Of a DNA stretch of 64,000 nt, positions 23,532 through 33,037 are shown piece by piece. The stretch's first letter is position 1; each line of letters starts with the position of its first letter. The DNA is taken from the NCBI GenBank assembly GCA_963782555.1, contig CAWAKB010000001.1, forward strand, positions 682,001-746,000, written 5' to 3'. Under the pieces are notes generated by a model that saw only the letters and a list, made by a program, of their open reading frames with translations, searched no databases and was not told the DNA's origin. Both the position numbers and the translations under genes were made by a program. This stretch comes from Hyphomicrobium_A sp963782555. GTDB taxonomy: Bacteria > Pseudomonadota > Alphaproteobacteria > Rhizobiales > Hyphomicrobiaceae.

Positions 23532-24680
23532 ATGCTGCAAGCCCAATCGGACCTGCGGATGGCGGCTAGGCGGAACGCGGACGAAACAAAGCGGATTGCA
23601 GGCGCGCCATCAACGAGCCAAGGCGCATGCCCACGCGCGAAGGCTGGCGAATGGGTCGAGGTTCGCGGCAAGCAAGAGATACTCGCTACGCTCGACGAGC
23701 GCGGCCGGCTGGATGGAATGCCGTTCATGCCGGAGATGTTCCGATACTGCGGACAGCGATTCCAGGTCTACAAGCGGGCGCACAAGACTTGCGACACGGT
23801 CTCGGGGAGGTACACGAGCAGGCTCCTTCCCGATAGCGTGCATCTAGACTTGCGCTGCGATGGCAAGGCGCATGACGGCTGCCAGGCAGGATGCTTGATC
23901 TTTTGGAAGGAAGCTTGGCTGAAGCCTATCGCAGAGAACGAGAGGGGCCGTCCGCAGCGCGCCGATGGCGCGGAGCCGCACCAACGAAGCAACGCCGGCG
24001 CAGCAGGCTGCACGGAGCACATCGTGCAAACGGCGACGCGAGATCCCAGTTCCGGGCCGGAGCCGCGCTACGTGTGCCAAGCAACCGAGCTCTTCGACTA
24101 CACGAAGCCGTTGCACTGGTGGGACGCGCGGCAATACGTGGAGGACTACACATCGGGCAACACCACGATCAAGCGCCTGTTCCTGGGGACGGTTTATGCG
24201 ACCTACGTTTGCGTTACGCAGGCGCGCAGACGCACATTGGGCGAGCCCGGCCGTTGGCTCTACGATCGATTCCAATCGATTTGGGGCGGGATGCCGTATC
24301 CACGCTCCACCGGCAGCATTCCGGTGGGTGAACCCACCCCTCGCCACGATTTGAATTTGCAGGCCGGCGACTTGGTGCGCGTTAAATCACTTGATGCCAT
24401 TCGAGCGACGCTGAACACTCTTGGCGCCAACCGCAGCATGAACTTCGATACTGAGCTCATTCCGTATTGCGGTCGCGTATTCAGAGTGCGCACGCGAGTG
24501 GAGAAGTTCGTGGACGAGCGGACGGGCCAGCTCAAATTGATGAAGACGCCTGCGGTCATTCTCGATGGCGTCTACTGCCAATCGCGCTATTCCAAAAATC
24601 GCATGTTCTGCCCCCGCAGCATCTACTCGTGGTGGCGAGAGGCATGGCTGGAGCGGGTCTCGGGGAGCTCGACCCCCTAA
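23532..24680 (+). CDS. Cys-rich protein with duplicated domain, unknown function
   Basis: I start it at the ATG at 23532, seven bases after GGAGGAA. The 382-residue product has two related halves: GEWVEVRGKQEILATLD...GMPFMPEM...YCGQRFQVYKRAHK...GC-x3-C-x3-FWKEAWL, and GDLVRVKSLDAIRATLN...IPYCGRVFRVRTRVEK...FCPRSIYSWWREAWL. Each half looks like an SH3-like barrel start followed by a Cys cluster that could bind metal. A middle segment (TELFDYTKPLHWWDARQY) lies between them. There is no signal peptide or membrane helix. It sits among glycosyltransferases, so a cytoplasmic role in EPS synthesis or control is inferred. I do not know an assigned function. Confidence 0.75.
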   Translation: MLQAQSDLRMAARRNADETKRIAGAPSTSQGACPRAKAGEWVEVRGKQEILATLDERGRLDGMPFMPEMFRYCGQRFQVYKRAHKTCDTVSGRYTSRLLPDSVHLDLRCDGKAHDGCQAGCLIFWKEAWLKPIAENERGRPQRADGAEPHQRSNAGAAGCTEHIVQTATRDPSSGPEPRYVCQATELFDYTKPLHWWDARQYVEDYTSGNTTIKRLFLGTVYATYVCVTQARRRTLGEPGRWLYDRFQSIWGGMPYPRSTGSIPVGEPTPRHDLNLQAGDLVRVKSLDAIRATLNTLGANRSMNFDTELIPYCGRVFRVRTRVEKFVDERTGQLKLMKTPAVILDGVYCQSRYSKNRMFCPRSIYSWWREAWLERVSGSSTP

Positions 24681-24789
24681 ATACGGTGCACTAAGATGCC
24701 CAAATCGGTGCGGTGTTTGGCCATGAGCGGCGCCCGGATCGTACCGAATTTCCCTTACGTTTTTTGCAAATAGAGGCGCGGCTGGCTCG

Positions 24790-25800
24790 ATGGCTAAAGT
24801 AGATGTCGTAATACCGAACTACCAGTATGGCAGATACCTCGAGCAGTGCGTCGAAAGCGTCTTGACGCAGAGCATAGCCGACGTTCGCGTGCTCATTATC
24901 GACAACGCCTCGACCGACGACAGTGTCGAGATCGCTCAGCGACTTGTGACGAGTGATCGCCGGGTAGAATTGATCACGCATCCGCGCAACGTCGGTCACG
25001 TAAGTTCGATCAACGAAGGGATAGATTGGGCCCAATCGGAATATTTCATGGTGCTTTGCTCGGATGATGCCCTGGCGGGCGGAGCCTTAGAGCGAGCCGT
25101 CACCATTATGGACGTCAACACGGAGATCGTTTCCTGCAATGGAAATTGTGTGAATTTCTCGGATGACGAAGCCGTCAATTTTTTGCAGGATACCTCCGAC
25201 GGCTGGCCCTGGCGTGTGTATTCGGGCGACCAATATATCCGCACGCGCTGCCTGTCGCCCATGCTATCCAAGGCGAACTTCCTTGTGACCCGTACCCGGC
25301 TTCAGAAGCAGGCCGGGCACTACAGCTTGAGCCTCCCCCACACCAACGATCTGCATATGATCTTGCGCCTGTGCCAATTCGGTCAGTTTGCGGAGACAGA
25401 ATCCGTCCAAGGATTCAGGCGCGAGCACGGCCAGAACTTCTCGAGCGAGTGTTGGGACGACAGGTTGGCCAGGCTGAACGTAAACTTGGCCGCGTTCGGC
25501 GCGTTTTTGGCGAACGAGGGGCAGTCTCTTCCCGACGCGTCCTCTCTTCGAGCGAGCGTTGGTGGGGCACTGGCCAGTCAGGCCTACTGGTCTGGGGTTG
25601 CAAACCTCATCTCGGGGCGCCCCCGCGCTGCAGGCGCGCTCCTCCGCTTTGCCGTGTCGCAATCGCCGCGCTGCGCGATCATACCCCCCATATCCGCTCT
25701 GCTGTCCAAGAAGGTGTTCAGCCGGATTAGGCTTGCCATGAGTGAGGCAGTTGCCGGTCGATCCGCAAGAGTAGGGCCCAGCATCCAAGCGCGGCCGTGA
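24790..25800 (+). CDS. Glycosyltransferase family 2
   Basis: The 336-residue protein begins MAKVDVVIPNYQYGRYLEQC, then VLIIDNASTDDSVEIA, HPRNVGHVSSINEGI and VLCSDDALAGG, where the SDD is the metal-binding motif of GT2 GT-A folds. The C-terminal third is helical and less conserved. It presumably adds one sugar of the EPS repeat unit. Neighbours on the same strand are the Cys-rich gene upstream and a GT8-like gene 36 bases downstream. Confidence 0.85.
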   Translation: MAKVDVVIPNYQYGRYLEQCVESVLTQSIADVRVLIIDNASTDDSVEIAQRLVTSDRRVELITHPRNVGHVSSINEGIDWAQSEYFMVLCSDDALAGGALERAVTIMDVNTEIVSCNGNCVNFSDDEAVNFLQDTSDGWPWRVYSGDQYIRTRCLSPMLSKANFLVTRTRLQKQAGHYSLSLPHTNDLHMILRLCQFGQFAETESVQGFRREHGQNFSSECWDDRLARLNVNLAAFGAFLANEGQSLPDASSLRASVGGALASQAYWSGVANLISGRPRAAGALLRFAVSQSPRCAIIPPISALLSKKVFSRIRLAMSEAVAGRSARVGPSIQARP

Positions 25801-25836
25801 ACCCGATCGCAGCGCGTCGACGATGAAAGAATCGCC

Positions 25837-26778
25837 ATGCCCGGACCTCGCATTGCTGTCGTATACATCGGGGACGCCAACTGCCGTGAGCTTACGCTCT
25901 ATTCGCTGGCCTCGATTGCCCGCAGTCATAAGGCCCCTCTTGATTTTCGCCTCATGCAAAGCGGATACAGCGCCGAAATAGATCGAAGCTTTGCTGAGTT
26001 TGTGGCTTCGCGGGGCCATCGTCTCTTTGCCGAACGCGTCGCCTTCGAGACACCCGATTTCGGATCGCGGGCGTCCGCCAAGACCTACACCTACATTACG
26101 GACACGATGTTCCTCGTGGGGGCCGCCATCAAATCGCTGGCGGAGGAGTATGACTACGTACTTTACATGGACAGCGACACGCTGGCTTTCGGCGACCTGC
26201 GTCTCGACGCGCTCGCGGGCTTCAGCGAGCCGGTGGCTGCCTGCGTCGACCAGACTATCGTCGGAGACAGGCACGATCCTGAATGCGCGGACAGGTGCAG
26301 GGAGACGGCGGCATCGAGCGTGCTGCTGAATTCCGGGGTGATTTTCGTCAATGCGCGCGAATGGCGCCGAAGAGGCATCTACGCCCGTTTCCTTCAAAGT
26401 CTGGGCGAGCATCAAACCGCGTGCCCCTACTTCAAGACCTGTGAGCCAAACGATCAGTGCGCGCTGAACATGGCGCTTGCCGGTCAGTGGCAGCCGCTTG
26501 ATCCGGCACTGAACGTGCAGAAAGTGGCCATGCATACGGCCGCGTGGGCGCAGGCCACCGTCAGGCATTACACCGGCCGGAGCAAGTTCTTGCCGCTGAG
26601 GGTGCACCGATGCGATGAGCGCGAATACGCCCTGCTCTGCGCGCTCAGCCAGGAAGCAGGGCTACCCCATCCGGGCTCCTTCTACGACGGCGGCTTGAGC
26701 TACCGCCTCAACGGGATCCGCCGGCTGCGTGATGTCAAGAAGGCAGAGCGCGCCTTTGGGGGCCTGTCGGTCAAATAA
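25837..26778 (+). CDS. GT8-like glycosyltransferase
   Basis: The 313-residue protein has IAVVYIGDANCRELTLYSLA at the N-terminus, YDYVLYMDSDTLAFGDL with the D-x-D metal site, SSVLLNSGVIFVNAREW, NDQCALNMAL and HYTGRSKF. These are the ordered motifs of the GT8 (LgtC/glycogenin-like) retaining family. It would act at the cytoplasmic membrane face on a lipid-linked EPS intermediate using a UDP-sugar. Extra cysteines (CADRC, CPYFKTC) in the middle are unusual for GT8. Confidence 0.82.
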   Translation: MPGPRIAVVYIGDANCRELTLYSLASIARSHKAPLDFRLMQSGYSAEIDRSFAEFVASRGHRLFAERVAFETPDFGSRASAKTYTYITDTMFLVGAAIKSLAEEYDYVLYMDSDTLAFGDLRLDALAGFSEPVAACVDQTIVGDRHDPECADRCRETAASSVLLNSGVIFVNAREWRRRGIYARFLQSLGEHQTACPYFKTCEPNDQCALNMALAGQWQPLDPALNVQKVAMHTAAWAQATVRHYTGRSKFLPLRVHRCDEREYALLCALSQEAGLPHPGSFYDGGLSYRLNGIRRLRDVKKAERAFGGLSVK

Positions 26779-27023
26779 TGAGAGCCTTGACACGAGAAGG
26801 CGCGGCTGGGATGGCAAGTCGCGAAACGAAGAACATTCCGGCACTCAAGAAATAAGAGGCGGTCGGGGCGGGATCTCCCGGCGACACAGCCACGGACTGC
26901 CGAGGTCACAACATCAGCATCAGGCCCATGCAGGACGTCGTCGCGAAACCCCTTCCACTCTGACGCACCAGCAAGCAGCGACACGACATCCCAAAGCATC
27001 GCCAAGCGTTGGCGGGCACCAGG

Positions 27024-28652
27024 CTAAAATTGCCAGTATAGAAATTCACTCGGACCTGTGAGGTTGACAACTCCGAGCACCACAATCACGGCCACCGCCG
27101 TCGCCCAGACGACGGAGGGTGCCCATTCAGGCACCTTTATGGGTGCGGTACCGCTGCCGGAAGGCTGCACCTTCACGCCGAGCGCCGGATCGTAGGGCGC
27201 CAGGATTTCAAGCGTGTTCGGAAACGCCAGGGCCACGAACAGGAGGCCTGCGGTCCACATGGCCAATTTCATGAAGTTTCCGCTGGTCAATGCGGTCACC
27301 CCGACACTCTGTAGCCACACGCCGGCTGCACCCAGATGGTCAAAGAGCCGCTCTGGAAGCGCGACGCCGTCGAGGCCGATCATGCCCCGCAGAATATGGG
27401 TGGCACCCTCCATCGTCGTTGAGCGGAAGAAGACCATCGACACGGTCACCGCTAAGAGCGTGAGAACCAGCCCTGTCGGCCGCATGAAACGGTCGTAGCT
27501 TTTGCGATTTGGCCACAACTGCGGTCCCACCAAGCGCCAAGCGTGGTTCACCGCCAAGTAAACGCCATGGAGCAGCCCCCAAACAATGAAGAGATAGCCT
27601 GCGCCGTGCCATATGCCCGAGACCAGCATCGTCAGTAGGGTCGGGAACACCAAGAGATAGACGAACGCGCTGAACGTCGTATTGCGGCCGCCGAGGCCGG
27701 GGCGGCCCTTGGCGAGATGACGGCGCGTCAGCCAGAGCGAAAGCGGATTGTACATGTAGGCGGTCAGGAACCGCGTCAGCGTCATGTGCCAGCGCTGCCA
27801 AAATTCAATGATGTTCGAGGCACGAAGCGGCGAATTGAAATTCGCCGGCAATCGAATATTGAACAGGCGCCCTAGCCCCAATGCCATATCCGAATAGCCG
27901 GAAAAGTCGAAATAGATCTGCAGAGTGAAACCAAACGCGGCCATCCAGGCCACAAAGAATGAGATGTGCCCTCCCGCGGCCGCATCTTGGTAGATTGGCG
28001 TGACGAGAGCCGCGATGCTGTCGGCGAAAACCACCTTCTTGAATAGGCCAAAGAAAAACAAGGTGAGCCCGACGGCAACATCCTCTTTTAAGAAGCGGCC
28101 CTCCACCTTATGGAACTGCGGCATCATCTCGCGGTAGTGCACGATCGGACCGGCGATGAGCTGCGGGAAGAACAGCACGAACAGCAAATAGTCGCGGAAC
28201 CTGAAAGACTGGACACGGCCAGAATGCACGTCAATGAGGAAGGCGATCTTCTGAAACGTAATGAACGAGATGCCAAGCGGCAGGATCACGCTGGTCAGCG
28301 TGAATTGAGCGCCGAAAATATCGTTTGCCGCGCCCCGAACGAAGTTGATGTACTTGAAATAGCCCAGAAACATCACGTTGAACACGAGGCCTAGCAAGAG
28401 GACTAGCCTGGCGACAGTTTGCTTGCGCTCGTCTTCGGCAAGCCGCAGAAGGATCCGTGCCAACACAAAGTTGAAGAGGATGGAGGGCGCCATGATCGCG
28501 ACGTTCAGCGGGTTCCACCAGGCGTAGAAGAAGATCGACGCCACTATGAGCCAACCCAAGGCCCACGTACGAGATAGCTGGCCAAACGCGAAAAATCCGG
28601 CAACGGTCACCGGCAAGAAGGCAAGAATGAAGGTGAATGAGTTGAAGAGCAT
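27024..28652 (-). CDS. MBOAT-family O-acyltransferase (AlgI/DltB-like)
   Basis: I take the ATG at 28652 (MLFNSFTFILAFLPV), the conserved family start. The 542-residue protein has about 11 membrane helices, FFPQLIAGPIVHY, FDFSGYSDMALG, EFWQRWHMTLTRF and GIWHGAGYLFIVWG. The invariant MBOAT histidine is H349. AlgI and DltB move acyl groups across the membrane to extracytoplasmic polymers, usually with an SGNH-type partner. It is the last gene of a minus-strand set with FkbH, an ACP and a MaoC-SDR protein, so the acyl donor is probably that ACP. SGNH partners are encoded at 33038 and 37373. Confidence 0.92.
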   Translation of the reverse strand: MLFNSFTFILAFLPVTVAGFFAFGQLSRTWALGWLIVASIFFYAWWNPLNVAIMAPSILFNFVLARILLRLAEDERKQTVARLVLLLGLVFNVMFLGYFKYINFVRGAANDIFGAQFTLTSVILPLGISFITFQKIAFLIDVHSGRVQSFRFRDYLLFVLFFPQLIAGPIVHYREMMPQFHKVEGRFLKEDVAVGLTLFFFGLFKKVVFADSIAALVTPIYQDAAAGGHISFFVAWMAAFGFTLQIYFDFSGYSDMALGLGRLFNIRLPANFNSPLRASNIIEFWQRWHMTLTRFLTAYMYNPLSLWLTRRHLAKGRPGLGGRNTTFSAFVYLLVFPTLLTMLVSGIWHGAGYLFIVWGLLHGVYLAVNHAWRLVGPQLWPNRKSYDRFMRPTGLVLTLLAVTVSMVFFRSTTMEGATHILRGMIGLDGVALPERLFDHLGAAGVWLQSVGVTALTSGNFMKLAMWTAGLLFVALAFPNTLEILAPYDPALGVKVQPSGSGTAPIKVPEWAPSVVWATAVAVIVVLGVVNLTGPSEFLYWQF

Positions 28653-28774
28653 CAGATTTGGGCCCCCGGCCGAATGTCCACTCGCTGCCACACACGCCCG
28701 TCGTCAATGCAGATTGCAGCCGGTGGCGTTGCCCACTTGCTATTGGTAGCTCTCCTCTTCACCGGTGACAAAGC

Positions 28775-30256
28775 TCAGCCTCCATCAACCCTACTAGCCG
28801 CCTGAACCTGGCGGATGATTGGCAGCATGACTTCAAGTGGATCGCGAGCGGCGACCGGGGGCACGGTCGCCGTCTGGTCAGTGAGGAGACGGGGCAGCCG
28901 GCTGACGATCGCGCGAATGCGCGACGGCGAGTGGTTAATGTTCTCGCAAAGCATCTCACCCGCGGCCTTGGCCATCGCGTACTCGATCATGGCGGGGGGA
29001 CTGTTCTCGACGAATATCGATGACGGATAGAACGCTGTCACGCGATGAGATGTTTGACCGGCCATGAAGCGGCAGCAATCGTAGAAGCCCTTAACGTAGA
29101 TCTCCATAAACTCGTCCAGCACGTGCGCCGAGAAGGGACCATCCTTCTGCTTCGCGATAGGCGTTGTGGCGAAGTAGTAGATATGGCTGACGCCGCGACC
29201 GAGTGACGCGAGCTGGCTCGCGGCGTCCTCCCGCGCGTCGTAGGGAACCGTCTGGCAGACGTTGCGACCGACGTGGGCACGGATCCCCTCAGAGAGCTCA
29301 GCTGCATCTTCGCGGCCCTTTGCATACGTAACGATGACCTCGCCGCCGCCGGCGGCAACGATCTTTGCGGTCAGCGCACCCAGCCCGCGTGATCCTCCGA
29401 CGATCAGTGCCGTGCTGCCGGCGAACTCTGACGTCGAGACGATCTTCGCGATGTCACCTATCGCTGCCTGCGCGACCGACGGCCATCGCATGAATGCCTG
29501 CACGGTTCCGCGAAGGCCCGCGCCGATTACGCTCATGCGGACAATTCGGAAGCGGTCGTCGGTTTCCCTGACGTGGAAGCTCACGATGTCGCGCGCGCGG
29601 GGTGTGTCGACGAATTCAACTGCAAACGCCGCAAAGAGCGAGTGCCGGCCCGGGCACACCATGCCAACGAGCGCGGAGAGAAGTGCGATCGCCGTTGTAC
29701 GCTCGCGGCCTATCACGGCCACAGCGTGGGGAAATTGCTTTGCGACCTGCTCGGAACGGTCGGCGACATTCATGCACCCGGATAACTGCACCAAATCCTC
29801 GATGCGCACAAAGTCGGTCGGCCCCTTGTGCTCAACGGACATGCACGCCTTGCCGTCGAGCTCGATGTCTTCGACCTCATGGCTAGTTCCGAGCTTTATC
29901 GATACGGTGGTCATCGTCAGCGCGCCGGCGGCAATCTCGGCAGTAACCGACGCCTCGTCCCGGTGCAGTAGTCTGAGCTCGACCTTGTCGCCGAGATAGG
30001 CGAACTTCCTGAATTGCACCGAAAGCGAGCAAATGTTGCCGCCGACAATGCCGAGCTCGGCGAGCTTGTCGAGCGCCCACAGAGCACCGTGCACGCCGTG
30101 CACCACCACCGCGCCAGCCTGGGTTCTGCGCGCGGCTATCGGATCCATGTGGACCGGATTGAAATCCCCCGAAAGGCGAGCAAACGCCGCCTGGTCGTCC
30201 TTACCGAATGTTCGGTGCGCGAGCGTAACTTTCGACATCGGAGGCTCGCTGGACAT
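28775..30256 (-). CDS. MaoC dehydratase - hot-dog - SDR reductase fusion protein
   Basis: The 493-residue protein has three parts. Residues 1-125 are a MaoC-like (R)-hydratase domain with FARLSGDFNPVHMD (D31/H36 catalytic pair). Residues 145-260 look like a second hot-dog unit (GMVCPGRHSLFAAFAVEF). Residues 280-493 are a short-chain dehydrogenase with GGSRGLG at 287-293 and YAMAK giving Tyr426/Lys430. MaoC enzymes hydrate or dehydrate acyl thioesters, and SDRs reduce 3-oxo-acyl groups. The ACP gene ends 15 bases upstream and the MBOAT follows, so I infer that it tailors an ACP-bound acyl group before transfer to the polysaccharide. Confidence 0.85.
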   Translation of the reverse strand: MSSEPPMSKVTLAHRTFGKDDQAAFARLSGDFNPVHMDPIAARRTQAGAVVVHGVHGALWALDKLAELGIVGGNICSLSVQFRKFAYLGDKVELRLLHRDEASVTAEIAAGALTMTTVSIKLGTSHEVEDIELDGKACMSVEHKGPTDFVRIEDLVQLSGCMNVADRSEQVAKQFPHAVAVIGRERTTAIALLSALVGMVCPGRHSLFAAFAVEFVDTPRARDIVSFHVRETDDRFRIVRMSVIGAGLRGTVQAFMRWPSVAQAAIGDIAKIVSTSEFAGSTALIVGGSRGLGALTAKIVAAGGGEVIVTYAKGREDAAELSEGIRAHVGRNVCQTVPYDAREDAASQLASLGRGVSHIYYFATTPIAKQKDGPFSAHVLDEFMEIYVKGFYDCCRFMAGQTSHRVTAFYPSSIFVENSPPAMIEYAMAKAAGEMLCENINHSPSRIRAIVSRLPRLLTDQTATVPPVAARDPLEVMLPIIRQVQAASRVDGG

Positions 30257-30271
30257 GTCTGGAACAGGGCC

Positions 30272-30515
30272 CTAGCCCAGCATCTTCTTGGTCTGGGCCA
30301 CGATCTGTCCCACGTTCTCAAACAACTCGACGTCAGCTACCCTGAACTTCACCCCCAGCTTCATTTCGGCGGCCACGATGAAGTTGATGTAGTTGAGCGA
30401 GTCCCAATTGGGCACGTCCTCGCGCCTAGTTTGCATGCCGAGCACGATGGAGTTGTCCATCAACAGCTCGCGGAGAATTCTGCGTGAAGATCTCTAGGAT
30501 GTCGTTGTCGCTCAT
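30272..30515 (-). pseudogene. Acyl carrier protein, frameshifted near the N-terminus
   Basis: The ATG at 30515 overlaps the stop of the fkbH gene (ATGA) and begins MSDNDILEIFT. After one extra base near 30471-30481 (GAATTC where one A too many fits), the frame continues as ILRELLMDNSIVLG, REDVPNWDSLNYINF and ends KKMLG. DSL holds the serine that takes 4'-phosphopantetheine. Repaired, it is 80 residues, normal for an ACP. The frame as written leaves only 63 residues from a TTG and lacks helix 1. Placed between FkbH and MaoC-SDR, it is the likely carrier of the acyl group. Confidence 0.8.
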
Positions 30516-32434
30516 CGTGCCTCCCCAAGGCGGGCAATGGGGGTATCACGAGCGACATACTTCTCCAAGGTGAGGCACCAGCGGGTGGGACCATTGGTCG
30601 GGGTCGTCTCATTGACGCGATTGAAGCCCAGATTGGGAAAGAGCTCGCTGATGACGCCGTTCTTCTTCGTGGGGATGTAGTCGGCCCGCAAGGCGCGGGC
30701 GCCGCGGTCGCGTGCGGCCTCGACCGCGATGTTCATGGCCTCGAACTCCAGCTCGCGACCAAAAACCCGGCAGCTCATCACCCAATTGTCGATCTCGAGC
30801 ACGTCCGGCTCCTCGGCATCCGGCCGCAGGATCATTGCGCTCACGATCCCATTGTCGCCGTAGCGGTCCAAGAGCCGGAACTGCAATGTCAGGCCTTCGG
30901 GTATGGCGGCGTGATTGGCCACCTCCTCAGCCGAGTAGCGCCGGGTGGTCGTGTTGAATTGGTTGGTCTTGTTGATCAGCTGCGTCACCCGCGCGAGATT
31001 GACGGGCGTGAAGGGCCCGAATGCGACCTCCATCTTCAAGCCGCGCAAGAACTCTTCCATGCTCTGCGAGGAGCCAAGAAGCGCGTCACGCTCGGCGTTG
31101 GCCGCATACTGCTCGGCGCGCTGGCGATCGTCGGCCGTAAAGGCGACCGCCTCGAAATAGCCAGCGTCAGCCAGGCGCGGCACATAATAGGCAACGTCGT
31201 CGGGCAGCTCGGGAACGGCCACCATCGGCAAGCTCTCGCGGATGCGTGCTCGTTCCACCGGGTTGTCGTCGACAAAGACCAGGCTGTCGATGCCGATATT
31301 CAGCTTCTCGGCGATGACCTTGAGGTTCTGGGCCTTGTCGTTCCAGTTGGCGACAAAGGCCGCAATGTCGGAGCGTTTGAGCACCATTTCGGGATGATCG
31401 CGAAAGGCACCCTCGGCGATCGCCGGATCGTTCTTGGAGCAGACCGCGAGGATGATCCCGCGCGCGTTGAGCTGCTTGGCGTAGCGTTGGAGGGCCAGGT
31501 GCGCCTCGCCGACAGCGCTCCCTTCACCCAGCACAATTCCTTCCAGCCCATCGTCGCCGATGACGCCGCCCCAGACCGTGTTGTCGAGATCGAGTACCAG
31601 GCATTTTTTCGAGGAACCGCGCTGTGCCGCGATGAGACGTGCAACGAGCTCGCCATACATGACGGATGCTTGCGGCGCGATTTCGAGCTTGCCCTGCAGC
31701 CAGCGGCCTCTATCGAACCAGGCATCGATGCCCTCACGGGCGGCGCCCCGCGCGATATCGAGGAGCAGCGCTCCGTTCTTGGCGGCAGCCTCGGCGAGCG
31801 CGTCATTGATGCGTGCGATGACACGGGCGGGCGATCCCGGAACCAAGCGATCGTAGCTGCCAAAGACAGGCTCCGTGACATCGAGGATTGTTTGCTGAAT
31901 GACGGTTGCGCCGAGCCCCTCGTGCACTTTGCGCCAGAGGAAGCCAAGATCGCCGACCACCTGCTGAACCCTGTCATCGACCTCCGCGGCTGTCGCCGAG
32001 AGCGGCGCGCAGGCCAGCGCCTCGCGGCTGCCAATCGACATCAACACCAGCTGTGGCTTGAAGCGATAAAGCGATGAGGCGGGATCGAGAATTTCCTGCC
32101 GGTACTGCCCGTAGGCGCAGGCGTAGACATCGATCAGCAGGCGGTGGCGCAAGCCGGCGGCCCTGAGGGCCGGCAAGAGATGATCGACGGTCGAAGCGCA
32201 CAGCAGGGCGATCCGGACCGCAGAGAAGCCCGAAGCCGTTTCCGGGGGAAGTTGACCGAGCGCCTTGTCGAGCTGCAGCGTCTCGACGAGGCCAAGAGAG
32301 TGTTGGGCAAGCGCGGCCAGTCTCTCCAGACGGTCCTCCGCACCGGGCGCGTCGATGGCCGCCCGCAGGCTTTGACGGAAATCGGTCGTGACCGGCAGCC
32401 AATCCATCATCCGATGCATGGTGTTGCGGCTCAC
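30512..32434 (-). CDS. FkbH-like HAD-superfamily (IIIC) acyl-loading protein
   Basis: The 640-residue protein matches FkbH in length and order: an N-terminal ~270-residue SGNH-like domain, a HAD domain with LDLDNTVWGG (D282, D284, T286), LAVCSKNDPAIA and VFVDDNPVERARI, and a C-terminal GNAT-like domain (FRLLDRYGDNGIVSAM). FkbH proteins take 1,3-bisphosphoglycerate and load a glyceryl unit onto an ACP, as in methoxymalonyl-ACP synthesis. The start is a GTG overlapping the stop of a small upstream ORF (GTGA), and the end overlaps the ACP start (ATGA). In this locus, glyceryl-ACP would feed acylation of the polysaccharide rather than polyketide synthesis. That is my inference. Confidence 0.9.
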   Translation of the reverse strand: MSRNTMHRMMDWLPVTTDFRQSLRAAIDAPGAEDRLERLAALAQHSLGLVETLQLDKALGQLPPETASGFSAVRIALLCASTVDHLLPALRAAGLRHRLLIDVYACAYGQYRQEILDPASSLYRFKPQLVLMSIGSREALACAPLSATAAEVDDRVQQVVGDLGFLWRKVHEGLGATVIQQTILDVTEPVFGSYDRLVPGSPARVIARINDALAEAAAKNGALLLDIARGAAREGIDAWFDRGRWLQGKLEIAPQASVMYGELVARLIAAQRGSSKKCLVLDLDNTVWGGVIGDDGLEGIVLGEGSAVGEAHLALQRYAKQLNARGIILAVCSKNDPAIAEGAFRDHPEMVLKRSDIAAFVANWNDKAQNLKVIAEKLNIGIDSLVFVDDNPVERARIRESLPMVAVPELPDDVAYYVPRLADAGYFEAVAFTADDRQRAEQYAANAERDALLGSSQSMEEFLRGLKMEVAFGPFTPVNLARVTQLINKTNQFNTTTRRYSAEEVANHAAIPEGLTLQFRLLDRYGDNGIVSAMILRPDAEEPDVLEIDNWVMSCRVFGRELEFEAMNIAVEAARDRGARALRADYIPTKKNGVISELFPNLGFNRVNETTPTNGPTRWCLTLEKYVARDTPIARLGEAR

Positions 32435-32727
32435 TCTTCTATCATGCGCGAGGACAGCTGAACCACACCAACCAGTTCGCCGTCCATGATGGGCCTCTGC
32501 TCAACTCTCTCGCTGGGCGCGCCACCGCCTGCGACGCGAATGCTGCGCGATGCCTCCACACCGCCGGCGACGACCAATGTCCGATCCTTCCCAAACTTCG
32601 AAGGTAAGGTTCTCATAAAGAACGCCCAATAAGACGGCAACTTCCCCTTTTGGCTGATGGTAACGGCGCGGCTTGATTGCGGCGCCGAGACCATTTCCCG
32701 CCAACACATGAGATCGCTGAGCAACAA
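32431..32727 (-). CDS. Possible small ORF coupled to the fkbH-like gene
   Basis: A 98-codon frame from a TTG (internal ATGs at 32709 and 32694) ends ...SSRMIEE with its TGA overlapping the GTG start of the fkbH-like gene. The composition is protein-like (TLVVAGGVEASRSI, RPIMDGELVGVVQLSS), but it shows no known domain and no clear ribosome site. It could be a truncated gene or a leader frame. The overlap is the main support. Confidence 0.3.
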   Translation of the reverse strand: MLLSDLMCWREMVSAPQSSRAVTISQKGKLPSYWAFFMRTLPSKFGKDRTLVVAGGVEASRSIRVAGGGAPSERVEQRPIMDGELVGVVQLSSRMIEE

Positions 32728-33037
32728 TTCGACGTGTGACGAAAGGGTCCGAATCGCCCCGTCTCAGGTCGGATGACCGGCGCTGGCGATAAATGCATTA
32801 AGCTGGCGGTCTTCGTCGAGCGCATGCGCGTGGCTAGTGCAAGCCCCGGGACGGCTCTGGTGATCTTGGTTGCGGGATCGCCCAGTATCATCATACCTCT
32901 ATTGAGGGATTTGCCCGGTTGCAGACAGCTCGCCTAGCATCACACGCAAATCGACTGGATTTGCGCTGTTAACCGACGCTCCCTTTTGATGAATCCTCGA
33001 GGGAAAAGGCGCTGACGCATGCAATCGTGGGGCAGGC
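32728..33037. other. Intergenic region between divergent acylation genes
   Basis: No convincing gene. It lies between the minus-strand fkbH operon and the plus-strand SGNH gene, so it should hold both promoters. Short frames here lack ribosome sites. Confidence 0.4.

Noticed and set aside
32613..32894. 93-codon minus-strand frame upstream of the fkbH-like gene
   Set aside because: Different frame from the coupled small ORF, low-complexity, and no ribosome site.
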